Source: Deltaproteobacteria bacterium (GTDB lineage Bacteria > Desulfobacterota > Binatia > UBA12015). From it: 7,596 nt of DNA. Of this stretch, positions 1 to 6,837 are shown in pieces. Within the stretch, counting starts at the first letter, position 1; each line of letters opens with the position of its first letter. The stretch lies in contig DLYX01000493.1 of assembly GCA_003447545.1 (NCBI GenBank), forward strand, positions 1 through 7,596. Direction: 5' to 3'. Below the pieces are notes generated by a model that worked only from the letters and a program-made list of their open reading frames with translations, was not told the origin of the DNA and did not search any database. The translations under genes were made by a program, and so were the position numbers.

Positions 1-410
1 CGAAAAGCCAATTCAGGCTCGACTCCCAGGGTGTCAATTAAGATGCTGTTAATACGCTGTCTGAGCAGAGTTAAATGCTCGGGGTCGATGACGTTTTTAA
101 GTTTGATGTAGCCATCTTTGGCGAACTGACTAATGCAAGCCGAAGACAATTTGTAGGGCGCTGAAAGACCAGACGCTATCTTCGCGAGTGTTGATTCGTC
201 AATTTCAATAGGCGCTTGTACGCCGGCGATCGCTGGCTTAGCGGCGGCATTCGTTTGATCATGCTCGTTCTCTGCGAGCGTCATATACCAATTCCACCAT
301 TGCTGGTTGTCTTGGTCCCACTGCGATGCAACGCCCTCGCTCTTCTGTTGGGCCTTGGACAAGTAGTCGTAGGACTGAGGTTTGGGCTGGGAGTTGGAAG
401 GCTCTTTCAC
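1..410 (-). CDS. Phytanoyl-CoA dioxygenase (PhyH) family protein, N-terminal part (3' end beyond the window)
   Basis: This frame is open from a GTG at 410-408 to the left edge, giving 136 residues. It is an incomplete gene. Residues about 88-120 carry the usual opening of PhyH-type Fe(II)/2-oxoglutarate oxygenases, including FAKDGYIKLKNVIDPEHL at about 96-113. The HxD...H iron ligands would lie beyond the edge and cannot be checked. Before the domain is a polar extension of about 85 residues with an aromatic cluster, WDQDNQQWWNWYM, at about 31-43. The GTG shares one base with the TAG stop of the upstream methyltransferase gene (sequence TAGTG), so the two are probably one operon with coupled translation. 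An in-frame TTG at 425 is an alternative start; an upstream in-frame stop lies at 431-429. PhyH enzymes usually hydroxylate small molecules or acyl-thioesters. The substrate here is unknown, and the neighbouring methyltransferases suggest secondary or osmolyte-type metabolism. Confidence 0.8.
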   Translation of the reverse strand, partial: MKEPSNSQPKPQSYDYLSKAQQKSEGVASQWDQDNQQWWNWYMTLAENEHDQTNAAAKPAIAGVQAPIEIDESTLAKIASGLSAPYKLSSACISQFAKDGYIKLKNVIDPEHLTLLRQRINSILIDTLGVEPELAF

Positions 411-1318
411 TACTCTTGCATCCAAAAATTAAATGAGGATAGATCATTCCCGAACACGACAACGTCAACAGATTGCTGAAAACGATAGGCTCCTCGGCTT
501 TTGGCGTTCTTTAAATATTGCCCCAGAGATCCGCTATTCATCATTTCATGCAACGATATGGAATCATCAAAAGCGCAACGCTGTAGGTAGGATTCGAGTG
601 CTTGGTGATCGTTTTCGTCAATGGCGGTTTCATAATTGAGCGTGCGAATTTGCCTCTCAAAACGAGAATTTTCAGCCGCTTCAGCGACATCTTCGGCGGC
701 GCTGAAGCGCGTGCCGTTTCCACCGTGGATGCTTTCCAGGAAATGCTCATAGAAACGAACATAGTGCCCACTGCGATTGGACTGAGCTACGACGCCGATA
801 CCGCCGGGTTTCATGGCACCTTTCAAAATAGCCATGCATTCGCTCAGCTCCACGGCCGGCACGCAATAAAGTGCGTGGGTTGCCCAGCAGAGATCATAAG
901 TGCTGGGCTTTGGCTGCCAGTCCTGCAGTCTGCAGCAATAGTGATCACGTTCGACAAAAGGTGACTTGAGCACGGCTGCCGCTTCCTCGATCGCAAAGTT
1001 GCTGGGATCCAAAAGGTCGTACATCACTTGAGTCGATCTGCCTTCAGCGCTCATTAACTCAGGTAGCGTTGTATGTTCCAACAGGGCCGTTGGAAACTTA
1101 CCGCTGCCGCAGGCCAGATCTGCCAATTGAAGACCGCCTGTTTGCTCCGACAAGGAGGCCAGCAGAGCAGACCAGTCGATCAAGCCAGCCAAGTGTCGAT
1201 AATCGACAGTCGCATAGGTGTAAAAGTTGTCCATACCCTCACGACCGTCAGCGCTCCAGTGAGCGCAACTCCGATCAAAGGTGTCGGCGTCTGTGGCGGC
1301 GGGAAGGGATCGATTCAT
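410..1318 (-). CDS. Class I SAM-dependent methyltransferase
   Basis: The 302-residue product has a Rossmann-type methyltransferase core. Motif I is LADLACGSGKF at residues 65-75. An acidic segment, YDLLDPS, lies at 100-106, the post-II strand and helix YDLCWATHALYCVP at 141-154, and the MKPGG turn before a beta strand at 169-173. About 60 N-terminal residues (with MDNFYTYATVDYR at 29-41) and about 120 C-terminal residues probably shape the substrate pocket. I see no signal peptide, so it should be cytosolic. The ATG has a GGAG ribosome binding site at 1329-1326, seven bases upstream, which supports this start. The stop codon overlaps the GTG of the PhyH-family gene by one base. It is divergent from a second methyltransferase across a 183-base gap. 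The methyl acceptor cannot be read from the sequence. GC content is lower than in the genes right of 2,400. Confidence 0.88.
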   Translation of the reverse strand: MNRSLPAATDADTFDRSCAHWSADGREGMDNFYTYATVDYRHLAGLIDWSALLASLSEQTGGLQLADLACGSGKFPTALLEHTTLPELMSAEGRSTQVMYDLLDPSNFAIEEAAAVLKSPFVERDHYCCRLQDWQPKPSTYDLCWATHALYCVPAVELSECMAILKGAMKPGGIGVVAQSNRSGHYVRFYEHFLESIHGGNGTRFSAAEDVAEAAENSRFERQIRTLNYETAIDENDHQALESYLQRCAFDDSISLHEMMNSGSLGQYLKNAKSRGAYRFQQSVDVVVFGNDLSSFNFWMQE

Positions 1319-1501
1319 GGCTTGGCTCCAATTTGCTTGATTCTTGGTGTCGTTATCGAAAGATACCCGCTATTCGAACGTGAGAAGCTCGACAAGACCC
1401 CCAAAACCTTCCGGGAAACTCTGTTAGGGTACTCCATCGTTCGCTAATCCGATCGTGTCTTTGCGCATAAGCGCTGACTTCAGGAGTTCATTGGTTCATC
1501 T
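1319..1501. promoter_or_regulatory. Divergent intergenic region between two methyltransferase genes
   Basis: These 183 bases separate the start codons of two oppositely transcribed methyltransferase genes, so promoters for both must lie here or in the coding ends. A GGAG Shine-Dalgarno for the minus-strand gene is at 1326-1329. An AGGAG for the plus-strand gene is at 1482-1486, a rather long 15 bases before its ATG. I could not assign a convincing -35/-10 pair on either strand. A TTCCGGGAA near-palindrome at about 1409-1417 and a GCGC-ATAA-GCGC repeat at about 1463-1474 are possible operators but are short enough to be chance. Confidence 0.45.
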
Positions 1502-2368
1502 ATGAGTTTATACACGTCACATCAAAGCAAGATGATCACGTCAATTGACCGTGCGGTAACAGGTCTAAAGCAGATAGATCCTCTAACTAATAGTTATTAC
1601 GCCAAATGTCTCGAAATTTTTGAAGCCAATAGCGATCAACGGTTGGGGCTCCTGGGTTGGCTCAAAGCCAACGTTGTCTCGAAAATGTCGCAGGACGCTA
1701 ATGCTATTTTGAGTGTTGGCTGTGGCACAGGTGCTTTTGACGAGCATATTTTGGGATATGCACGGGCGCGAATGAGCCAGGTGACGTATCTCGGCATTGA
1801 GCCAAATGAAATAGCGGCCGCTGAATTTTTGCAAACAATGGGTTCTCAAAAATCTAATCAAGTCGACGTTTCTGTTCTCGTGCAAAAGTTTGGTGAGCAA
1901 ACCTTTGAAAACACGTTCGACCTCATTCTTTTTGTGCAATCCATCTACTATTTGGAAGATCGCAATGATGCTATCGATGCCGCACTACGAGCACTGAAAC
2001 CCGGTGGGGAATTGGTCATCATGATTGCCCCTGACGAAGAACTGAACATCATTGCTAATCTGATGTGGCAACGCCAAATGGAACAAAAAAGTTGGTTTAG
2101 CGATGACGTACGAGCCCACTTGGATGCGCGTGACTTGGAATATTGTGAAACACGCGTTAGCGCCAATCTGAATGCGAACGAATGTTTCGGCGAATCAACC
2201 GAAGAAGGTCGAAACATTGTGGACTTCATCGTGCAAACCCGAGCCGATCAATTGCCGACAGGGTTGCGCAACGACATTTCCGAATTCTTGATGTCGATTA
2301 GCGAAGAGCAAGGTACGACAACAAGTCTGCCTCATCCGGTCGATATTTTTCGATGCAGGAAACCCTAA
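1502..2368 (+). CDS. Histamine N-methyltransferase-like SAM-dependent methyltransferase
   Basis: The 288-residue product is a class I methyltransferase. Motif I is ILSVGCGTGAFD (69-80), the acidic SAM-ribose position is in GIEPN (98-102), then FVQSIYYLED (144-153) and LKPGG (165-169). It follows animal histamine N-methyltransferase (292 residues, recalled from memory) over its full length. The N-terminal MSLYTSH matches the HNMT SLFSDH start, VQSIYY matches IQMLYY, and CFGESTEEGRNIVDFIVQT (228-246) matches the distinctive HNMT segment CFIDGNENGDLLWDFLTET. The Gln and Tyr-Tyr of the imidazole pocket appear kept (Gln146, Tyr149, Tyr150). Tyr15, Phe19 and Asn283 of human HNMT do not seem conserved, so the acceptor may be another amine. 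The ATG is supported by the N-terminal match; AGGAG lies 15 bases upstream. It is divergent from the methyltransferase/PhyH pair. No signal peptide is seen. The family call is fairly sure; histamine as substrate is not. Confidence 0.87.
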   Translation: MSLYTSHQSKMITSIDRAVTGLKQIDPLTNSYYAKCLEIFEANSDQRLGLLGWLKANVVSKMSQDANAILSVGCGTGAFDEHILGYARARMSQVTYLGIEPNEIAAAEFLQTMGSQKSNQVDVSVLVQKFGEQTFENTFDLILFVQSIYYLEDRNDAIDAALRALKPGGELVIMIAPDEELNIIANLMWQRQMEQKSWFSDDVRAHLDARDLEYCETRVSANLNANECFGESTEEGRNIVDFIVQTRADQLPTGLRNDISEFLMSISEEQGTTTSLPHPVDIFRCRKP

Positions 2369-2484
2369 CCGGAGTTTTCAAAAGATACTTCAATGCACTG
2401 AAACCATCGGCCTATCCTTCTATTGCGTGCGGCGGTCTCCACGGGCGGGAAGCGCGGGAAACGCAGCCGGCAGCAGAATCGGAA

Positions 2485-2501
2485 GGGACGAATAGAGTCC
2501 C
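2485..2501. terminator. Possible hairpin terminator (5-bp stem)
   Basis: GGGAC at 2485-2489 and GTCCC at 2497-2501 form a perfect stem around a 7-base loop. It lies between two converging genes, where a bidirectional terminator would be expected. There is no clear T-run on either side, so intrinsic termination is uncertain. Confidence 0.25.
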
Positions 2502-2511
2502 CGAATCCAAT

Positions 2512-2539
2512 GGGTCTAGACTCCGGGAGGCGGAGACCC
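2512..2539. terminator. Possible hairpin terminator (6-bp stem)
   Basis: GGGTCT at 2512-2517 pairs with AGACCC at 2534-2539 across a 16-base GC-rich loop. It sits 28 bases past the stop of the minus-strand beta-propeller gene. The long loop and missing T-run make it a weak candidate. Confidence 0.25.
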
Positions 2540-2566
2540 CGACTCGCTGCAAAACCCCTCCCGAGC

Positions 2567-3874
2567 CTACCTTCCGGTCAGCTTCGAACTCTGATCGGGC
2601 CTCTCGGGTAAACGGTCCAACTCCAAAATATAGTATCGCGCATCAAAGCCGACCGGGATCGGCAGGTACCTCGGCCAATTCAGGAACTGCACAAAGACCA
2701 CGGCCGCGGATCGCTGCTGATTCCAGGAGAAATCCGAGGCCAGGGCATTGCCACAATCGCAGAAATCGGGGTGATCCGGTTCGTTCCAGAAGGTCAGACG
2801 CTCGGCAGCTGCCCCGGGTGTGCGAGCGTCCGCAACGTATAGATCGGTCTTCAACCATTTCATGAACGAAGCGCTGCGCATATCGCAGGACTCCACGGGG
2901 TTCGGATACCCCCGCGAAGAAACAAAAAGCACCTCGCTGTCCCCGATGTATTTCGCATGTTCTTCCCAAGCCCCTGTCTCACCAGCCATCCCGGACCGGT
3001 CGGTTAGCCGGGTCAATCTGTCCGTATGCGAGTCCAGACGACATAAATCCATGAAATGGTGTTGTTGGTCAGGCACCGGAGCGCAGGCTGTCAGAATTTC
3101 GCCTGACCGAAAGTCCTGCGTTTCGAAAAATGACCCCGGCCCGCTGGCAGCGGACTGCAAGCCCCGGATGTTCTGCAAACGGGGTGCCGGCTCGGAGAGA
3201 AAATCGCCTACCATCACCTGCATCGAGCCAAGGCAGCCAACGTCGCTGGTCACTCGCGTCCAAGTGATCTGTCGCCCGTCGTGGGAGAAGTGCGGGTGCA
3301 AGGTCCCCCAACCGTTGTCCCCATCGATTTCAAAGAGAAGGTGGAAGTCCCCTCGAGCCGAGTCATAGACCCAAAGCGAGCTCGAAAGGCCGAACCCCGG
3401 GTAGCTCGGATCGGCGATCAGAGGCGATAGCTCCAGGTCCTCCGGGATCGCTGTCTGATTTTCGATCTGTAAAAGCAGAAAACGGCCATCGGGGCCCCAG
3501 GCCGGATTGCCCACATTTCGCCCTGCGAGCCAGGGCACTTCACACGTCAAGCACTCGGCGACTCCACCCTCCGGCGCTACCAGATAGACATCGAATTTCT
3601 TGTCGCGTGAGTCCTTCGCATCAAAGGCAATTGGCGACCCCACCCCCTCCCAGGCAACGCGGCCAAGTTCCTGTACTGAATCGGGAAGGATCAGGGGCAA
3701 TTCGCGAAGAGAGGCAACCTTCCACGACGTCGCGTCGACAAAGGGTTCGTTCGAGGCCACCTGCGACAGGCGGTTCGATATTTTCTGCGCGCGGACCGCG
3801 ACCACCACCGCTCCCGCCAGGAAAACGCCCAGAGCCGCGAACAAGATACGCCGCAAGGCTGTCGGTCTTGGCAT
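2567..3874 (-). CDS. TolB-like (PD40) beta-propeller protein, membrane-anchored or secreted
   Basis: The 435-residue protein begins with MPRPTALRR followed by a hydrophobic stretch (about 10-28), which is either a signal peptide or a single N-terminal membrane anchor; no lipobox is seen. The rest resembles TolB/WD40-like PD40 propellers. PD40-type blades are visible at about 122-136 (GNPAWGPDGRFLLLQ) and 191-207 (LHPHFSHDGRQITWTR). Strand-and-turn segments ending in RLT are at about 275-291 and 343-361. Eight cysteines occur, including a CLTC pair (108, 111) and a CDC pair (372, 374), suggesting disulfides in an oxidising compartment. I see no catalytic motif. A role in binding or a cell-envelope complex is inference. 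The ATG has AAAGGGG 12 bases upstream. It is divergent from the PhoX-like gene. GC-rich codon use differs from the methyltransferases at its 3' side. Confidence 0.82.
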   Translation of the reverse strand: MPRPTALRRILFAALGVFLAGAVVVAVRAQKISNRLSQVASNEPFVDATSWKVASLRELPLILPDSVQELGRVAWEGVGSPIAFDAKDSRDKKFDVYLVAPEGGVAECLTCEVPWLAGRNVGNPAWGPDGRFLLLQIENQTAIPEDLELSPLIADPSYPGFGLSSSLWVYDSARGDFHLLFEIDGDNGWGTLHPHFSHDGRQITWTRVTSDVGCLGSMQVMVGDFLSEPAPRLQNIRGLQSAASGPGSFFETQDFRSGEILTACAPVPDQQHHFMDLCRLDSHTDRLTRLTDRSGMAGETGAWEEHAKYIGDSEVLFVSSRGYPNPVESCDMRSASFMKWLKTDLYVADARTPGAAAERLTFWNEPDHPDFCDCGNALASDFSWNQQRSAAVVFVQFLNWPRYLPIPVGFDARYYILELDRLPERPDQSSKLTGR

Positions 3875-4059
3875 GCCGTGAGCGTACCCCTTTACGGTAG
3901 AAAAATCACTTCATCTCTCAACCAGCAGGCCAGCCCTCGACAAACCGAAATGTGCAAGCGAGAGGCTGGAATCGTGCTGAATTCGGGGTGATCGACGCAA
4001 TCATGCGGTCATCCGAAAGATTACTTGATCACAGAGGGGTTCAGCGATAGGTCCGACCA
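3875..4059. promoter_or_regulatory. Divergent intergenic region between beta-propeller and PhoX-like genes
   Basis: These 185 bases hold the start regions of two divergent genes for predicted extracytoplasmic proteins. The minus-strand gene has an AAAGGGG at 3887-3893. The plus-strand gene has a purine-rich AGAGGGG at about 4033-4039, about 20 bases before its ATG, which is far for a ribosome binding site. I found no clear -35/-10 pair. No Pho-box-like pair of direct repeats was recognised by eye. Confidence 0.4.
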
Positions 4060-5304
4060 ATGGCATCCAAAATAATTGGCCGGCCGGCATCCGGCCTCGA
4101 AGCGATATCCAGCAGTCGGCGGCAATTTTTGCAGGCCACACTCGGCGGCCTGGGTTTGTTTCTCGCCGGAAATTCACTGTCCGGATGCGGCGGCTCCTCC
4201 AGCGCAAACTCGTCCGGTTTGATCGCGGATCTCGGCCCCCTCGGAGCCCCGGACGAAAACGGGGTGCGCCTACCCCTGGGATTCCAATCTCGAGTCGTCG
4301 CTCGAAGCGGTGAGCCGCCCACAACTTCCTCGGACTATCTCTGGCCGCTGTTGCCGGACGGAGGTGCCACCTTCCCGACCGGGGATGGTGGATGGATCTA
4401 TGTGTCGAACTCCGAGGCCATTCCCGGAGGGGTTGGCGCCTTGCGCTTCTCGTCATCCGGCGAAATCGTCGATGCCTATCCCATCCTTGAGGAGGAAACT
4501 CTCCTGAACTGCGCCGGGGGCCTGACGCCATGGGGAACGTGGCTATCGTGCGAAGAATGGGATGTTGGCGTTGTCTGGGAGTGCGACCCCACAGGGCGGC
4601 CCCCCGCCATTTTACGCAAGAGCCTCGGGGTCTTCAAACATGAAGCGGCTGCGGTCGATCCGGCAACGGGCAACATCTACATGACCGAAGACCAACCGGA
4701 CGGTCGGCTCTATCGATACAGACCCCGGTCGAGGAACCGCTTTGGGCAACCGGATCTGACAACGGGCTCCATCGATGTCGCGCGCATCGTGGAGGGCGAA
4801 TCGGGCGCCATTGTCTGGCACGAACTTCCCGACCCCGAATTCACCGGAGAAACCCCCACGCGCCACCAAATCCCCGAAAGCACGCCCTTCATTGGCGGAG
4901 AAGGGATCTGGTACCACGAGGGTCTGGTGGTCTTTTCAACCAAGACAGACAACCGCATCTGGCAACTCGACCTGCGTTCCGACACGATCGGAATTCTCTA
5001 TGACCCACTGACCTCACCGTCTCCAGTATTGACAGGCGTCGACAATGTGACGGTCTCCCAATTCGGTGAAATCCTTGTCGCGGAAGATGGCGGAAACATG
5101 GAACTCTGCCTGGTGCGCACCGACGGCGGGGCGCAACCAATCTGCGAGATCATCGAACACCCGCTGTCCGAAATCACGGGGCCTGCCTTTGATCCCTCTG
5201 GCAACCGCCTCTACCTGAGCTCTCAACTCGGTCCCACCGATGACATCTCTAACACCCTCGGAATCACCTATGAAATCAGTGGGCCCTTCCATAGTCGAAC
5301 CTGA
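4060..5304 (+). CDS. PhoX/DUF839 family protein, Tat-exported lipoprotein
   Basis: The 414-residue product starts with a twin-arginine signal, SRRQFL (19-24), then a hydrophobic stretch, ending in the lipobox LSGC (40-43). It is therefore predicted to be exported folded and lipid-anchored through Cys43, followed by a Gly/Ser linker. The body matches the PhoX (DUF839) beta-propeller family: LPLGF (71-75), NCAGGLTPWGTWLSCEE (150-166), FKHEAAAVDP (192-201), YMTED (207-211), EGIWYHEG (281-288), VDNVTV (327-332) and AEDGG (341-345). In characterised PhoX enzymes the acidic residues, and a cysteine in this core, bind the Ca/Fe cluster; Cys151 and Glu165/Glu166 are candidates here. PhoX enzymes are extracellular phosphomonoesterases active under phosphate limitation. 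This protein is shorter than typical PhoX, so phosphatase activity is likely but unproven. It is divergent from a beta-propeller gene. Confidence 0.88.
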   Translation: MASKIIGRPASGLEAISSSRRQFLQATLGGLGLFLAGNSLSGCGGSSSANSSGLIADLGPLGAPDENGVRLPLGFQSRVVARSGEPPTTSSDYLWPLLPDGGATFPTGDGGWIYVSNSEAIPGGVGALRFSSSGEIVDAYPILEEETLLNCAGGLTPWGTWLSCEEWDVGVVWECDPTGRPPAILRKSLGVFKHEAAAVDPATGNIYMTEDQPDGRLYRYRPRSRNRFGQPDLTTGSIDVARIVEGESGAIVWHELPDPEFTGETPTRHQIPESTPFIGGEGIWYHEGLVVFSTKTDNRIWQLDLRSDTIGILYDPLTSPSPVLTGVDNVTVSQFGEILVAEDGGNMELCLVRTDGGAQPICEIIEHPLSEITGPAFDPSGNRLYLSSQLGPTDDISNTLGITYEISGPFHSRT

Positions 5305-5360
5305 ATCGCCGTCATTTTGCGCGTCCAGCTCGCTGGCATGGCATCCGCGCAGCGGGAATT

Positions 5361-5377
5361 GTCCTTCCTGCAAGGAC
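5361..5377 (+). terminator. Possible hairpin downstream of the PhoX-like gene
   Basis: GTCCTT (5361-5366) and AAGGAC (5372-5377) form a perfect 6-bp stem with a 5-base loop, starting 57 bases past the PhoX-like stop codon. No T-run follows (GCGCCCG), so it is only a weak terminator candidate. It could equally be an mRNA 3'-end stabiliser. Confidence 0.3.
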
Positions 5378-5487
5378 GCGCCCGTCCGGCCCCGAAGTCG
5401 TCCTGGCAGCTATCGAAGAGCATCTGGGCCAGAAGGATCCGCGCGTCTCAGGAGTGTGGACGAATACCTTTATTTCGGTCGGGCTTT

Positions 5488-5509
5488 TTGACTCTTTCCC
5501 ACGGGTCAA
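5488..5509. promoter_or_regulatory. Short inverted repeat upstream of the AraC-family gene
   Basis: TTGAC (5488-5492) and GTCAA (5505-5509) form an inverted repeat with a 12-base spacer, 21 bases before the chosen ATG of the regulator. The half-site spacing would suit a dimeric repressor or autoregulation. TTGACT also resembles a -35 box, but no matching -10 is seen at the right distance. At five bases per arm, chance is a real possibility. Confidence 0.2.
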
Positions 5510-5530
5510 CCTTTGCGTAAAGTCGAGTCG

Positions 5531-6532
5531 ATGATTGGAATCGGCTCCGAATCGAACACCCCAGCCCCACTCGCCGGGCAGCCGGAACTCCCTACTTGCC
5601 ATCGAGTTTTCTCAAAGAACCTCGAAGAGGGAAATCAGGCCTTCAAGGGTCTGTTTGATTACGAGCAATTCCAGCTGGCTTCCGGTGAATTCAACTCGGA
5701 GCTCCTGAGTCTGGCGGCATGCGAATCGATTCTTGGCAGCTTTCGATACTTCGCGGCCGCGTTCAATCAGGGGGCGCTTCGTGCCGACCAGGTCGGCATC
5801 GGCCTGCCAGCTCTCGACAGCCAGTGTCTCTGGTGGGGCCATGCACATGGGAGTCGCTCGACTTTCGAAATCCCGACCCTGATCCCCGGAGAGACACTCC
5901 ATCAAAGAACCCAGTCCGGACCGCCGGTTCTGGCTGTCTTTATCGAGCGCAGCAAGCTGGAAGCTGCCGCCGAAGCGATGGGCGTGAGAGAGCATATCGA
6001 TGACGTGTTCCGACCCAACCGCAACAGCCGTTGGCTGGCGTGCTGTCCGGAAAAAACAGCGCAAGTGCGCCACGAATTGGGGGCGATTCTCCGTCAGGGT
6101 CTCGAAGGCAGCTGTGGACTTCGGGCCGACGAAGTTCAGGCCATCATTTTGAGCGAAATTCTGGAGTTGCTGGACGACCGCATTCCCCCGCGGAACCCTC
6201 CGTCGCGGGCGGACGCCGCACTGGTCGAACGAGCCGGTGCGACATTCGATGCAAATTTGGAGCTCCGCTCTGTCAGCGCTCTCGCACTGACTTTGGGTGT
6301 GCCTCGGCGAACGCTCTACCGCGCCTTCAAGGAAGTCACGGGCATGGGCATTCATCAGTTTCTTACGACTCGTCGGCTCAATCGGGTCTTTCGCGAACTC
6401 ACGGAAGCCGCTCCCTCGGAAACCAGCGTCACAAGAATTGCCCAGCAACACGGGTTCACCGAGATGGGCCGCTTCGCCGGCCTCTACAAGGTGCTGTTCG
6501 GCGAGCGCCCCATGGATACCCTTCGCGGCTGA
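5531..6532 (+). CDS. AraC-family transcriptional regulator
   Basis: From the ATG at 5531 the product has 333 residues. The C-terminal AraC/XylS DNA-binding domain has two helix-turn-helix units: about 247-271 (SVSALALTLGVPRRTLYRAF) and about 299-332 (SVTRIAQQHGFTEMGRFAG, ending FGERPMDTLR). The N-terminal ~200 residues look like the variable ligand-sensing domain of the larger AraC regulators (EutR-like layout), with no recognisable ligand motif. An in-frame TTG at 5513 would add six residues. Neither start has a good ribosome binding site, and an upstream in-frame stop at 5489-5491 bounds the choice. It lies same-strand upstream of a small unknown gene and a D-aminoacylase-like gene, which it may regulate, but more than 300 bases separate it from them. 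The regulator call is firm; the targets are inference. Confidence 0.9.
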   Translation: MIGIGSESNTPAPLAGQPELPTCHRVFSKNLEEGNQAFKGLFDYEQFQLASGEFNSELLSLAACESILGSFRYFAAAFNQGALRADQVGIGLPALDSQCLWWGHAHGSRSTFEIPTLIPGETLHQRTQSGPPVLAVFIERSKLEAAAEAMGVREHIDDVFRPNRNSRWLACCPEKTAQVRHELGAILRQGLEGSCGLRADEVQAIILSEILELLDDRIPPRNPPSRADAALVERAGATFDANLELRSVSALALTLGVPRRTLYRAFKEVTGMGIHQFLTTRRLNRVFRELTEAAPSETSVTRIAQQHGFTEMGRFAGLYKVLFGERPMDTLRG

Positions 6533-6837
6533 TCCCCGGGGACACTGGAGCCTTCCGCAAGCAATCACCGCTGCAAATTCTCCAAATTTCGCTCCCTGAA
6601 CCGCCTGTCGGCCCAACCTGCATAGAGCAGGTAGACGCCCCCCTGGCGTTGATCCACCGATCCGTTTCTCGTGCCATGTCCTCATGGTTCGATTGCCGGC
6701 ATCCGGTTGGCCAAGAAATCAGGCCTTTCTGATTCTCAGCGACAAGGAATAGAACTCATGCGGCACCCTGGAATACCTACCCTGAACCGACGTTTTCGCG
6801 GCCTCGCCAGGCGGACCCTCGCGATGTTCTGCGCCAG
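6533..6837. other. Gene-poor stretch downstream of the AraC-family gene
   Basis: No supported gene occupies these 305 bases. Directly after the regulator's TGA is a perfect 10-base palindrome, TCCCCGGGGA (6533-6542), too short and T-poor for a confident terminator. The last 80 bases (from 6758) include an ATG with a good ribosome binding site and may be the 5' end of the following small gene, in a shifted frame. No RNA gene or repeat was recognised. Confidence 0.35.
6744..6760 (+). promoter_or_regulatory. Ribosome binding site and ATG in a different frame from the small downstream ORF
   Basis: AAGGAA at 6744-6749 lies eight bases before an ATG at 6758-6760, a normal translation start arrangement. 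Reading from this ATG gives an Arg- and Cys-rich peptide that looks non-coding beyond the first residues. The frame of the following small gene, one base away, is open from 6733 and looks coding from about 6775, yet lacks any ATG, GTG or TTG before 6838. Confidence 0.35.

Larger units (their letters stand above)
2369..2566. other. Convergent intergenic region; composition changes within it
   Basis: These 198 bases lie between the 3' ends of the HNMT-like gene and the beta-propeller gene. The first 50 or so are AT-richer, like the methyltransferase genes. From about 2,420 on the sequence is GC-rich, like everything to the right. Short frames can be opened here but none has a recognisable product. 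I see no tRNA, integrase remnant or convincing long direct repeat that would mark an attachment site. Confidence 0.4.

Noticed and set aside
216..479. Plus-strand open frame with a hydrophobic stretch
   Set aside because: It is antisense to the PhyH-family N-terminus and the methyltransferase C-terminus, both supported by family motifs. The hydrophobic run is the complement of their codons.
1073..1447. Plus-strand open frame reaching into the divergent gap
   Set aside because: It is antisense to the methyltransferase N-terminus, including its SAM-binding motif, and has no ribosome binding site or recognisable product.
2353..2865. Plus-strand open frame spanning the convergent gap
   Set aside because: It overlaps the end of the HNMT-like gene and the antisense of the beta-propeller gene. 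The product is low-complexity and rich in Arg, Ser and Pro.
6533..6542. 10-base palindrome directly after the AraC-family stop codon
   Set aside because: It has no loop and no T-run. It is short, self-complementary GC-rich sequence that could arise by chance, so it is not called a terminator.
5612..6685. Long minus-strand open frame (357 codons)
   Set aside because: It lies antisense over the AraC-family gene, whose two helix-turn-helix motifs are unmistakable. Its translation shows no known domain, and GC-rich codons commonly leave the opposite frame open.
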